The translations under genes and the position numbers were made by a program. 32,400 bases of DNA from NCBI GenBank assembly GCA_040003315.1, contig JBDUCU010000019.1:1-32400 (forward strand). The letters are read 5' to 3'. This DNA is from JACCZX01 sp040003315. Its GTDB lineage: Bacteria; Pseudomonadota; Gammaproteobacteria; Burkholderiales; Burkholderiaceae_F. Below, piece after piece: positions 7,042-15,195 of the stretch. Numbering within the stretch: the first letter of the stretch is position 1; each line of letters opens with the position of its first letter. The notes under the pieces were generated by a model. That model did no database searches. It was not told where the DNA came from and saw only the letters and a list, made by a program, of their open reading frames with translations.

Positions 7042-7661
7042 GACGCTGCGGCTCGGCGCGCGCGCGCACGCTCAAGGGCGGCCGCGACCACCGAGTTTTT
7101 CCGCTGATTGCTATCGTGGGTCATGTCGGGCAACTCGACGTCGAGCGCCTCGCGCTCGCGCCGCCGAAAATAGCGGCGCCGTGCGGCCTGCGCGTCGCTC
7201 GCTTCCCACGATCGCTCGGGCATCAGCGGAACCATCGCAATGCAATCCATAGGACAGGGTGGCAGACAGAGATCGCAACCCGTGCAATGCGACGCAACCA
7301 CCGTGTGCATGCGCTTGGCTGCGCCGACGATCGCATCGACTGGACACGCCGGCAGGCACAGCGTGCAGCCGATGCAGCGCACCTCATCGATCACTGCAAT
7401 CATTCGCGGCCGTTCGATGCCGTTGGCTGGGTCGAGTGGCAGCGGTGCGCGATCGAGTAGCCGCGCCAGCTTTTCAATTCCCGCAGTTCCGCCAGGCGGA
7501 CATCGATTGATTTCGGCAGCGCCGCTTGCTATCGCATCCGCATACGGCCGACAGCCTGCGTATCCGCACTTGGTGCACTGGGTCTGCGGCAATAACGCAT
7601 CGATCTGGTCCGACAGGGAGACAGCGCCGTCATTTGCGCCGGACTTACGGGCACCGGGCAT
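7038..7661 (-). CDS. RnfB-like soluble iron-sulphur protein
   Basis: A 207-residue protein built from the cluster domains of RnfB/RsxB. Residues 29-54 hold C-x2-C-x4-C-x16-C (the Fes motif, CTKCGYAGC). Two ferredoxin motifs follow, CIGCTLCLPACP (96-107) and CTGCDLCLPPCP (126-137), so up to three [4Fe-4S] clusters. The usual N-terminal membrane helix of RnfB is absent, and the tail after 150 is Arg/Ala-rich. ATG 7661 is the first start after the upstream phaZ stop at 7669; a longer frame would lie inside phaZ. Rnf subunits A, C, D, G and E are not nearby. In E. coli the rsx operon ends in nth, and here nth overlaps by ATGA, so this may be the last remnant of that operon. The electron partner is unknown; FdxA in the same operon is a candidate. 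Confidence 0.85.
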   Translation of the reverse strand: MPGARKSGANDGAVSLSDQIDALLPQTQCTKCGYAGCRPYADAIASGAAEINRCPPGGTAGIEKLARLLDRAPLPLDPANGIERPRMIAVIDEVRCIGCTLCLPACPVDAIVGAAKRMHTVVASHCTGCDLCLPPCPMDCIAMVPLMPERSWEASDAQAARRRYFRRREREALDVELPDMTHDSNQRKNSVVAAALERARARRAAAS

Positions 7662-7668
7662 TGATGGG

Positions 7669-8916
7669 CTAGGCGTTGGCGCGAATGAATTTCGCGATTT
7701 CGGGCGCGATTTTGTGCCGCCAGCGGCGCCCGCTGAAAATGCCATAGTGACCGGCGCGCTCCGCAATCATGTGGCGTTTCTTCGATTTGGGTATGTTGCT
7801 GCACAGATCATGCGCGGCCTCGGTCTGGCCACTGCCTGAAATATCGTCGAGCTCGCCCTCGATCGTGAACAAAGCAACCGAGCGGATGTCCTGCGGCCTG
7901 ACCAGGTGGCCGCGCACGCGCCACTTTCCGTCGGGCAGCAGGTGCTCCTTGAAAACGATCTTGATCGTGTCGAGGTAGTACTCGGCCGGCAAATCCATCA
8001 CCGCGTTGTATTCGTCGTAGAAGTTGCGGTGATCTTCGGCGTCGAGATCGTCGCCCTTGACGAGATCGAGGTAATAGTCCCAATGCGATTTCAGGTGGCG
8101 ATCCGGATTCATCGCGACAAACCCGGCGTGCTGAAGAAAGCCTGGATACACGCTTCGAAGGTATCCCGGATAAGCGGGCGGCACCTTGAAGATGACGTTA
8201 CCTTCGAACCAGCGCAGGCTCTTGCGCTTCGCAAGCGCATTGACCTGAGTCGGATTTCGACGCGGATCGATCGGGCCGCCCATCATCGTCATGGTCTTCG
8301 GCAGCTTCGGATCCTTGTTGCCTGCCATCAGCGAGATCGCCGCGAGCACCGGCACGGTCGGCTGGCAGACCGAGATCACGTGAACATCCGGGCCGAGCAG
8401 CTGGACGAACTCAATCACATAGTCGACGTAGTCGTCGAGGTGAAACGGACCGGACGCGATTGGCACCATGCGGGCGTTGATCCAGTCGGTAATGTAGATA
8501 TCGTGATCGGGCAGCAGCGTGCGCACCGTATCGCGCAGCAGCGTTGCGTGGTGCCCTGATAGCGGGGCGACGATCAGGACGGTCGGATCCGCTGGCCGAT
8601 CGTGGGGCAAGCTCACCGGCTGCGCTGCGAACTCGCGTTTGAAGTGCAGCAGCCGGCAAAATGACTTCGCCAGCACCACCTCTTCGCCAACCGGCACCTC
8701 GACACCGTCAATCGTGGTCGAGCGCAATCCAAACTCGGGCTTTTCGTATTGCTTACCGAGCCGATGCAGCAAATCGTAGCCCGCTGCAAGCCGGCGAGAC
8801 AGCGGCGTGTATGCAAACGGACTGTACGGGTTGGAGAAAAGATGCGATGCCGCTTGGGCCCATACAGACAGTGGATTCCAGAGGCGCCGTTGCAGTTCAT
8901 GCAGGTCGTAGAGCAC
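7669..8916 (-). CDS. phaZ: Intracellular polyhydroxyalkanoate depolymerase
   Basis: Hydrolyses stored polyhydroxybutyrate in the cytoplasm. The 415-residue length fits the PhaZ1 type of Ralstonia/Cupriavidus. There is no signal peptide. The nucleophile is Cys184 in ISVCQPTVP, in place of the serine lipase box, as known for this family; Asp357 (EGELDDISG) and His390 (ERAGHYG) complete the triad. The conserved N-terminus LYDLHELQRRLWNPLSVWA is present. The start is GTG at 8916 with AAGGA five bases upstream. It sits 27 bp after fdxA and 7 bp before rnfB in one operon. With the PHA-system protein at 19430 it shows that this organism makes PHA granules, although phaC is outside the window. Confidence 0.93.
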   Translation of the reverse strand: MLYDLHELQRRLWNPLSVWAQAASHLFSNPYSPFAYTPLSRRLAAGYDLLHRLGKQYEKPEFGLRSTTIDGVEVPVGEEVVLAKSFCRLLHFKREFAAQPVSLPHDRPADPTVLIVAPLSGHHATLLRDTVRTLLPDHDIYITDWINARMVPIASGPFHLDDYVDYVIEFVQLLGPDVHVISVCQPTVPVLAAISLMAGNKDPKLPKTMTMMGGPIDPRRNPTQVNALAKRKSLRWFEGNVIFKVPPAYPGYLRSVYPGFLQHAGFVAMNPDRHLKSHWDYYLDLVKGDDLDAEDHRNFYDEYNAVMDLPAEYYLDTIKIVFKEHLLPDGKWRVRGHLVRPQDIRSVALFTIEGELDDISGSGQTEAAHDLCSNIPKSKKRHMIAERAGHYGIFSGRRWRHKIAPEIAKFIRANA

Positions 8917-8943
8917 CGGAGTCCTTGTATCTAAAGGGTAGGG

Positions 8944-9267
8944 TCAACGCTCGAGCAAATGGCGCTTTTCGCGCACATCTTTCCAATCGTCGGCATCGGG
9001 CGGATGCGGCTTCATGCGGGTAATCGAAGGCCACTGCTTTGCAAGCTCGACGTTGAGATCAATGAAGTCGCGCTGGTCCTCGGGCACGTCTTCCTCGGCA
9101 TAAATCGCGTTGACCGGGCACTCAGGAATACAGACGGCGCAATCGATGCATTCGTCGGGATCGATCGACAACATGTTCGGCCCCTCACGAAAGCAGTCCA
9201 CCGGACAAACGTCAACGCAGTCCGTGTACTTGCATTTAATGCATGATTCGACGACGACGTGCGTCAT
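8944..9267 (-). CDS. fdxA: 7Fe ferredoxin FdxA
   Basis: A 107-residue ferredoxin with one [3Fe-4S] and one [4Fe-4S] cluster. The start CIKCKYTDCVDVCPVDC gives Cys9 and Cys17 (with Cys50) for the 3Fe cluster and Cys21 with Cys40, Cys43 and Cys46 for the 4Fe cluster, the Azotobacter FdI spacing. The C-terminal extension (LAKQWPSITRMK) is typical. ATG 9267 has GGAG seven bases upstream; the longer frame from 9462 is not needed. It leads the operon phaZ-rnfB-nth-DUF1841 and diverges from the transporter operon. It transfers low-potential electrons in the cytoplasm; the RnfB-like protein is a possible partner. Confidence 0.95.
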   Translation of the reverse strand: MTHVVVESCIKCKYTDCVDVCPVDCFREGPNMLSIDPDECIDCAVCIPECPVNAIYAEEDVPEDQRDFIDLNVELAKQWPSITRMKPHPPDADDWKDVREKRHLLER

Positions 9268-9287
9268 CCATAAGCTCCGCTGCGGCG

Positions 9288-9315
9288 TTGCTTGCACCGC
9301 GCAAACCGCTATTCT
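9288..9315 (+). promoter_or_regulatory. Putative sigma70 promoter of the transporter operon
   Basis: TTGCTT (9288-9293) and TATTCT (9310-9315) are separated by 16 bases and lie 38 bp before the ATG at 9353. Each hexamer matches consensus at four positions. It is the only pair I found in the fdxA/transporter spacer. Confidence 0.35.
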
Positions 9316-9352
9316 AGCGTCGCAAGTCGCCCCTTCTTTCGAGAAAGCTGCC

Positions 9353-10573
9353 ATGACAACCCGCCGCCAGCTCGTAGTCGCATCCGCAGTCGCCGGTGCC
9401 GCGTCCGGGCTCGGGTCGGCGGTGCATGCACAGGCCGCGCCAATCCGCATTGGCGAGATCAACAGTTACTCGACGATCCCGCAATTTACGCTGCCGTACC
9501 GAATGGGGTGGCAGCTCGCGCTCGAGGAAATCAACGGCGCCGGCGGGTTACTGGGTCGAAAGATCGAGGTGATCTCGCGTGACGACGCCGGCAAACCCGA
9601 GGATGCGATTCGCTTGGCCACCGAGTTGGCGACGAACGAAAAAGTCGCGCTGCTGACGGGTACGTTTCTGTCAAATGTCGGCCTTGCGATCGCCGACTTC
9701 GCGTTACGCAACCGAATCGTCTTTGTGGCTGCCGAGCCTTTGACCGATGCGCTGGTTTGGCAGAAGGGAAACCGCTACACGTTTCGATTGCGGCCCAGCA
9801 CCTACATGCAGTCGGCGATGCTGGTCGAAGAGGCGGCGAAGCTAGCAGCGCGGCGGTGGGCGGTGATTGCGCCGAATTACGAGTACGGCCAGTCGGCAGT
9901 TGCCAATTTCAAGCAGCTGCTCAAAGCCAAGCGTCCCGACGTGGAATTCGTAGCCGAGCAGTGGCCCGCGCTGGGCAAGCTCGAAGCAGCCAGCACCGTG
10001 CAGGCAATCATCGCTGCGCGGCCCGACGCAGTGTTTAACGTCACTTTCGGTGCCGATTTGCCTCGGCTAGTCCGAGAGGGCAACCTGCGGGGGCTGTTTC
10101 CCCGCGTGCCGGTGGTCAGCCTGCTATCGGGTGAACCTGAGTATCTCGATGTATTGAAGGACGAAACGCCGAAGGGCTGGATCGTGACTGGCTATCCGTG
10201 GAGTCAGATTTCAACGCCAGAGCATTCAAAGTTCTTTAACGCGTACTACAAGAGGTACGGCGAATACCCCAGACTCGGCTCGGTCGTCGGCTATTCGACG
10301 TTCACCGCACTTTTCGATGCGATCCGCAAGGCCAAGTCGGTCGATACCGAGAAGCTGATTAATGCGTTGCGGACGCTGCAATGGTCGACACCTTTTGGCC
10401 CCGTACACTTTCGCGCGCTCGACCATCAATCCACAATGGGAGCCTACGTGGGCAAGCTCGACGTGCGCGACGGCAAGGGTGTGATGGTCGAGTGGCGGTA
10501 TGCGGACGGCGCCAAATATCAGCCGCTTGATGAGGAGGTCATCAAGCTGCGCCCAGCCGACGCGCGCAAATGA
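9353..10573 (+). CDS. Branched-chain amino-acid-type ABC transporter substrate-binding protein
   Basis: A 406-residue periplasmic binding protein of the LivK type (Peripla_BP_6). A signal peptide with an RR pair near the start (TRRQLVVASAVAGAASGLG...VHA) ends about residue 26 and might use the Tat pathway. The mature protein opens with IRIGEINSYS and continues with GWQLALEEINGAGGLLGRKIEVISRDDAGKPE, the classic fold entry. Ligands of this family include branched-chain and aromatic amino acids, amides, and aromatic acids; the residues do not settle which. ATG 9353 places the signal peptide at the N-terminus. It is first in an operon with a fused permease, two ATPases and pncB. A hairpin follows the stop. 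Confidence 0.9.
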   Translation: MTTRRQLVVASAVAGAASGLGSAVHAQAAPIRIGEINSYSTIPQFTLPYRMGWQLALEEINGAGGLLGRKIEVISRDDAGKPEDAIRLATELATNEKVALLTGTFLSNVGLAIADFALRNRIVFVAAEPLTDALVWQKGNRYTFRLRPSTYMQSAMLVEEAAKLAARRWAVIAPNYEYGQSAVANFKQLLKAKRPDVEFVAEQWPALGKLEAASTVQAIIAARPDAVFNVTFGADLPRLVREGNLRGLFPRVPVVSLLSGEPEYLDVLKDETPKGWIVTGYPWSQISTPEHSKFFNAYYKRYGEYPRLGSVVGYSTFTALFDAIRKAKSVDTEKLINALRTLQWSTPFGPVHFRALDHQSTMGAYVGKLDVRDGKGVMVEWRYADGAKYQPLDEEVIKLRPADARK

Positions 10574-10595
10574 CGGCTTCGACCGCGGCACATCG

Positions 10596-10614
10596 GTAGG
10601 CGGCAACCGCCTAC
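10596..10614 (+). promoter_or_regulatory. Intercistronic hairpin covering the permease translation start
   Basis: GTAGGCGG and CCGCCTAC form a perfect 8-bp stem with the loop CAA. It ends 6 bases before the permease ATG, so the 3' arm occupies the place of the ribosome site; no separate Shine-Dalgarno is visible. No T-run follows, so it is not an intrinsic terminator. It may protect the binding-protein mRNA or lower permease translation. Confidence 0.6.
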
Positions 10615-10620
10615 GGACCG

Positions 10621-12462
10621 ATGGAGTTCATTTTCGCGCAGGCCACCACCGGCCTAGCGTACGGTTCGACGTTGTTTCTGGTCAGTGCCGGACTGACGCT
10701 GATCTTTGGTGTCACGCGGGTCGTCAACTTCGCACACGGTTCGCTGTACATGATCGGCGCGTATGTCGCCTATACGATCACGACGCAGCTGCCACCGACC
10801 CCGTTCAATTTTTTCGGCGGCCTGCTGCTCGCGGCGCTGGCAGTTGCAGCACTCGGCGCAGTTGTCGAAGTTGTGCTGCTTAGGCGTCTTTACGCGTCGC
10901 CGGAAATCTTCCAGCTGGTGGCGACTTTCGGAGTCGTGCTGGTGGTGCAGGACATTGCGCTTGCGATCTGGGGTCCGAGCGAGCTGTTTGCGCCGCGAGC
11001 GCCTGGGTTGAAAGGCAGCGTCGAGATCGCAGGTGCCTTGGTTCCCCAGTATTCGCTGCTCGTGATGGCCATCGGACCGGTCGTGTACGCGCTGGTGTGG
11101 TGGGCGATCGCGCGCACTCACTGGGGAGTCTGGGTGCGCGCGGCTTCGCAGGATCGCGAGACGGCGAGCACGCTCGGACTCAACGAGCCGCTGCTGTTCA
11201 CATCGGTGTTTGCGCTGGGCGCCTTTCTGGCGGGCATGGCGGGTGCGCTGCAAATCCCGCGCGAGACCGTCAATCTGCAGATGGATCTGGCGATCCTGAT
11301 CGAAGCGTTTGTCGTGGTGGTCGTCGGCGGGCTGGGATCGGTAACCGGCGCATTCTGGGCCGCATTGCTGATTGGAATGCTGCACGCGTTCGGAAGTTGG
11401 TGGCTGCCGCAATCGACGCTGGTGTTGATCTTTGTCGCGATGGCGGCGGTGCTGATTGTGCGGCCTTACGGGTTGCTCGGCCGCCCACCCGCGGCGCAGG
11501 CGCAGCGGATGTTGGCTCACGCACCGTTGGTCGCGCCAGCGCGCAGGTGGTGGATGGTCGCTGGCATCGTGCTGATCGCTGCAGTTGCGCTGCCTCCGTT
11601 GATCGGCAGCTACGGCGTCGTGATTGCAACCGAGATTGCGATTGCGGCTCTATTTGCCGCGAGTCTGCATTTCGCAATGGGGCTGGGCGGCATCGTGTCG
11701 TTCGGACACGCGGCGTTTTTCGGGCTCGGTGCGTACTCGGTCGCGCTTGCAGTCGAGCATCTCCATGCCCCATTCGCTACGGCGGTTTTACTGGCTCCGA
11801 TAGTGGCCGGTGCGGTCGCGCTGCTGATTGGCCGCATCGTGCTGCGCTCGCATGGCGTTTATGCAGCGATGCTGACGCTGGCCTTTGCGCAAATCCTCTG
11901 GTCGACTGCGATTCAATGGGTCGATGTCACCGGCGGAGACAACGGCGTGATCGGACTCTGGTCGGTCTTGCCCACTGCACTGGCTTCGCCATTTGCGTAC
12001 TACCTCGCGGTGCTGGTCGTTGTCGTGGGGTCGCTGGCGTCGTTGCGCCGTCTGGCGCTGGCGCCGTTTGGTTTTGCCTTGCGCGCGGCGCGCGACAGCG
12101 AATTGCGAGCGGAAGCGATCGGCATTGACGTGCAGCAGACACGCTGGCTTGCATTTAGCGTGGGCGGCGTTTTCGCGGGTCTCGCGGGAGCTCTGCATGC
12201 ATTCCACAAAGGCTCGGTGTTTCCGACCACGCTGTCGATACCTGTTTCTGTCGACGCGCTGATCATGGTCTTGCTGGGCGGTGTTCAGACTCTTCTTGGC
12301 CCCGTCGTCGGTGCACTTGCGTATCACGGGCTTTCCACCGAGCTGACACGCATGACCGATCACTGGCGATTGTTCCTTGGACTTGCAATCGTGCTGCTCG
12401 CTGTCGTGTTTCCCGAAGGGATCGTCGGTTTCGCACGCCGCCGCTTCGGACAAAACCCGTGA
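10621..12462 (+). CDS. Fused LivH-LivM ABC transporter permease
   Basis: A 613-residue inner-membrane protein that joins two permeases usually made from separate genes. Residues 1 to about 285 are LivH-like, beginning EFIFAQATTGLAYGSTLFLV and including VNFAHGSLYMIGAY. Residues from about 310 are LivM-like, with GLGGIVSFGHAAFFGLGAYS and a late GVFAGLAGAL segment. Each half has its own cytoplasmic coupling region (STLGLNEPLLFTSVFALG; EAIGIDVQQTRWLAFSVGG). Many hydrophobic helices are evident. The fusion gives a fixed 1:1 heterodimer. It starts 47 bp after the binding-protein gene, behind a hairpin, and its end overlaps livG by GTGA. The substrate is not determined. Confidence 0.92.
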   Translation: MEFIFAQATTGLAYGSTLFLVSAGLTLIFGVTRVVNFAHGSLYMIGAYVAYTITTQLPPTPFNFFGGLLLAALAVAALGAVVEVVLLRRLYASPEIFQLVATFGVVLVVQDIALAIWGPSELFAPRAPGLKGSVEIAGALVPQYSLLVMAIGPVVYALVWWAIARTHWGVWVRAASQDRETASTLGLNEPLLFTSVFALGAFLAGMAGALQIPRETVNLQMDLAILIEAFVVVVVGGLGSVTGAFWAALLIGMLHAFGSWWLPQSTLVLIFVAMAAVLIVRPYGLLGRPPAAQAQRMLAHAPLVAPARRWWMVAGIVLIAAVALPPLIGSYGVVIATEIAIAALFAASLHFAMGLGGIVSFGHAAFFGLGAYSVALAVEHLHAPFATAVLLAPIVAGAVALLIGRIVLRSHGVYAAMLTLAFAQILWSTAIQWVDVTGGDNGVIGLWSVLPTALASPFAYYLAVLVVVVGSLASLRRLALAPFGFALRAARDSELRAEAIGIDVQQTRWLAFSVGGVFAGLAGALHAFHKGSVFPTTLSIPVSVDALIMVLLGGVQTLLGPVVGALAYHGLSTELTRMTDHWRLFLGLAIVLLAVVFPEGIVGFARRRFGQNP

Positions 12463-13232
12463 GCACGCCGAAGTCGGCCGCAGAGCAGTCGAGTGGCCTG
12501 AGCGTTGAGCACCTCAGAAAGAGCTTTGGCGGAGTGCGAGCGGTCGATGGCGTCTCGTTCAGATTGAGCGCTGGCGAGGTGGTGGGGATGATCGGGCCGA
12601 ACGGAGCCGGCAAGTCCACGCTCTTCAACCTGATCGACGGGCAGTTGTTGTCTGACGCCGGCCGCGTGATATTCGACCGGCAATCGCTGGTGGGTTGGTC
12701 GACCGCGATGCGCGCGCGGTGTGGCATCGGACGCACGTTTCAGGTCGCGCAGACGTTTGCCACGATGACCGCAGTGCAGAACGTACAGCTCGCGCTCGTC
12801 GCTGCCGACGGGCGCGCTTTCGGCGCCCGCAGCCTGTTGTGGAACTTGCATGTCGACGGCGCACACTCGCTGCTGGCGCAAGTCGGGCTGCAGTCGCGCG
12901 CAGCCGAAGCTGCAGCGAGCCTTTCGTACGGTGACGTTAAGCGTCTCGAGCTGGCGCTCGCGCTGGCTGCAAAACCGCGGTTGATATTGATGGACGAGCC
13001 CACCGCCGGGATGGCGTCAGAGGAACGCTTCGCGTTGATGCAGCTGATCGTAGAAATTGCGATCGAGCGGAACATGACGGTGCTCTTTACCGAGCACAGT
13101 ATGGATGTCGTGTTCGGCTTTGCTCGTCGCGTCTTGGTGCTGTCGCGGGGGCGACTGTTGGCCGACGGTGCGCCGGAAATCGTGCGCGCCGACAAAGAGG
13201 TGCAGCGCGTGTATCTCGGGGAAGCGGCGTGA
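12459..13232 (+). CDS. LivG-type ABC transporter ATP-binding protein
   Basis: A 257-residue ATPase that powers the fused permease from the cytoplasm. It has Walker A GPNGAGKS (46-53), a Q-loop FQ at 94-95, signature LSYGD (155-159, the LivG form of LSGGQ), Walker B LILMDEP (175-181) and switch His213 (TEHSMDVV). The GTG start at 12459 overlaps the permease stop as GTGA, and its own stop overlaps the next gene in the same way, so translational coupling is likely. Family and role are clear; symbol left blank because the transported substrate is unknown. Confidence 0.93.
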   Translation: MSTPKSAAEQSSGLSVEHLRKSFGGVRAVDGVSFRLSAGEVVGMIGPNGAGKSTLFNLIDGQLLSDAGRVIFDRQSLVGWSTAMRARCGIGRTFQVAQTFATMTAVQNVQLALVAADGRAFGARSLLWNLHVDGAHSLLAQVGLQSRAAEAAASLSYGDVKRLELALALAAKPRLILMDEPTAGMASEERFALMQLIVEIAIERNMTVLFTEHSMDVVFGFARRVLVLSRGRLLADGAPEIVRADKEVQRVYLGEAA

Positions 13233-14008
13233 CGCGGTCCGCCGAAACCAACAGCGCCCGCGCAGTGTTCGAGCTAGACGGGCTGTGCGCGTGGTATGGG
13301 CGAGCGCAAGTCCTCGAAGATGTGGGCCTGACGATCGGCGCCGGAGAAGTCGTGGCGCTGATCGGTCGAAATGGAGCCGGCAAGACTTCGTTGTTGCGCG
13401 CTGCGATGGGTCTGATGCCGCGCTCGACCGGTCGTGTGCTGCTCAACGGAGTCGATGTCAGCCGCCGGGCGCCGTTCACACGTGCACAGCGCGGGCTCGG
13501 TTATGTTCCCGAGGACCGGCGCATCTTCACCGACCTGACGGTTGCTGAAAATCTGCGGATCGCCGCTCGCCGCACCGAACGCGGTTTTGAAGAACGTGAT
13601 CTGCTCGAGCTATTTCCGAATCTGGCAGAGATGCTCGGGCGCCGTGCAAGCGCAATCAGCGGCGGTGAGCAGCAGATGCTCGCAGTGGCTCGAACGCTGG
13701 CGTCGAACCCTGCCGTCGTGCTGCTCGATGAACCTTCCGAAGGGATCGCACCCATCATCGTCGTCAGAATGCGCGAAGCGGTGCTGGCGATGAAGGCACG
13801 CGGTGTCGCAGCGCTGGTTTCGGAGCAGAACGTGCGGTTCGTTGCGGCGATCGCCGATCGCGCTGTGCTGATCGAGCAGGGACGCCTGGTGGGGCAGGCA
13901 ACGCGCGATGAACTCGCGTCTCCTGGGCAGACACTACGGCGCGTGCTGGCACTCGGCGCCAGCATGCCTGACTCGACCCACGAGGCTGCACCTACAATCG
14001 AGCGATGA
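13229..14008 (+). CDS. LivF-type ABC transporter ATP-binding protein
   Basis: A 259-residue ATPase, the second nucleotide-binding subunit. Walker A is GRNGAGKT (46-53), signature ISGGE (143-147) and Walker B VVLLDEP (163-169). The LivF-typical forms VPEDR at the Q-loop and SEQN in the switch region are present. GTG 13229 overlaps the livG stop (GTGA), and the stop overlaps pncB (ATGA). It pairs with the LivG-type subunit beneath the fused permease. Confidence 0.93.
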   Translation: MTRSAETNSARAVFELDGLCAWYGRAQVLEDVGLTIGAGEVVALIGRNGAGKTSLLRAAMGLMPRSTGRVLLNGVDVSRRAPFTRAQRGLGYVPEDRRIFTDLTVAENLRIAARRTERGFEERDLLELFPNLAEMLGRRASAISGGEQQMLAVARTLASNPAVVLLDEPSEGIAPIIVVRMREAVLAMKARGVAALVSEQNVRFVAAIADRAVLIEQGRLVGQATRDELASPGQTLRRVLALGASMPDSTHEAAPTIER

Positions 14009-15195
14009 TCATTACCTCGCTGCTCGACACGGATCTGTACAAGTTCACGATGATGCAGGTTGTACTGCATCATTTTCCCGGTGCCAGCGTCGAGTATCAC
14101 TTCAAATGTCGCAACACCGGCATCGATCTGGTGCCGCACATCGGCGCCATCAAAGATCAGATCGACGCGCTATGCGACTTGAGATTTCGGGAATCGGAGC
14201 TGAGCTACCTGCGCGGGCTGCGGTTCATCAAGAGCGACTTCGTCGACTTTCTTGGTCTGTTTCAGCTCAACGCGAAGTACATCACGATCGCGCCTTCGTC
14301 GCTTACCAGCGGCGAGATCGACATCGTGATTCGCGGGCCTTGGCTGCACACGATTCTGTTCGAAGTTCCGGTGCTGGCGATTGTCAACGAGGTGTATTTC
14401 CGCAATCTGCAAAAGGCCGCGGATTTCGAGGAGGGCCGGCGGCGGTTGCGCGACAAAATCGCACTGCTGGCCAAAGACCGGAGTCTTGACGGTGTGCGGA
14501 TCGCAGACTATGGGACCCGCCGGCGCTTCTCGCGTCACTGGCACGAAGAGGTTCTCCTGCAGCTCAAGGAAAACCTTGGCGAAAAGCTGGCGGGTACCAG
14601 CAATGTGATGTACGCGGCGATGCATCGAATGACACCGTTGGGAACGATGGCCCATGAATATCTGCAGGCGTGCCAGGCCCTGGGCCCGCGCCTGCGTGAT
14701 TCGCAGACGTTCGGTTTTGAGATGTGGGCGCGTGAGTATCGCGGCGATCTGGGCATCGCGCTGTCAGACGTCTACGGCATGGATGCGTTTCTGCGGGATT
14801 TCGACATGTACTTCTGCAAACTGTTCGATGGTGCGCGCCACGATTCCGGCGAACCGATTGCGTGGGGCGAGCGCTTGATCGCGCATTACGAGCGCAACCG
14901 CGTCGACCCTAAGACCAAGACCCTGGTGTTTTCGGACTCGCTGACAATCCCGAAAGTGATCGAACTTTATCGGCGCTTTCGCGATCGTGCACGCACTGCC
15001 TTCGGCGTCGGCACCAACCTGACCAACGATGTCGGATACACCCCGCTGCAGATCGTGATCAAGATGGTCCGTTGCAACGGCCAGCCGGTGGCCAAGCTGT
15101 CAGACTCGCCGGATAAGAACCTGTGCGACGATCAAGCCTATTTGGCCTATCTGCGCCAGGTGTTCGAAATTCATCAGACCGCGGTCTCCAAGTGA
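14005..15195 (+). CDS. pncB: Nicotinate phosphoribosyltransferase
   Basis: Converts nicotinate, PRPP and ATP into nicotinate mononucleotide, the entry step of NAD salvage (Preiss-Handler route). The 396-residue length fits the bacterial PncB type I. Signatures are SLLDTDLYKFTMMQ at the N-terminus, IADYGTRRRFSR (166-177) and GTMAHEYLQA with His217, which aligns with the autophosphorylated histidine of Salmonella PncB. GTNLTNDVGYTPLQIVIK lies near the end. The ATG overlaps the livF stop (ATGA), and its stop overlaps the aminotransferase start (GTGA), so it is co-translated with an ABC transporter. That placement is the odd point: nicotinate or a related precursor might be the cargo. The enzyme assignment itself is secure. 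Confidence 0.96.
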   Translation: MIITSLLDTDLYKFTMMQVVLHHFPGASVEYHFKCRNTGIDLVPHIGAIKDQIDALCDLRFRESELSYLRGLRFIKSDFVDFLGLFQLNAKYITIAPSSLTSGEIDIVIRGPWLHTILFEVPVLAIVNEVYFRNLQKAADFEEGRRRLRDKIALLAKDRSLDGVRIADYGTRRRFSRHWHEEVLLQLKENLGEKLAGTSNVMYAAMHRMTPLGTMAHEYLQACQALGPRLRDSQTFGFEMWAREYRGDLGIALSDVYGMDAFLRDFDMYFCKLFDGARHDSGEPIAWGERLIAHYERNRVDPKTKTLVFSDSLTIPKVIELYRRFRDRARTAFGVGTNLTNDVGYTPLQIVIKMVRCNGQPVAKLSDSPDKNLCDDQAYLAYLRQVFEIHQTAVSK

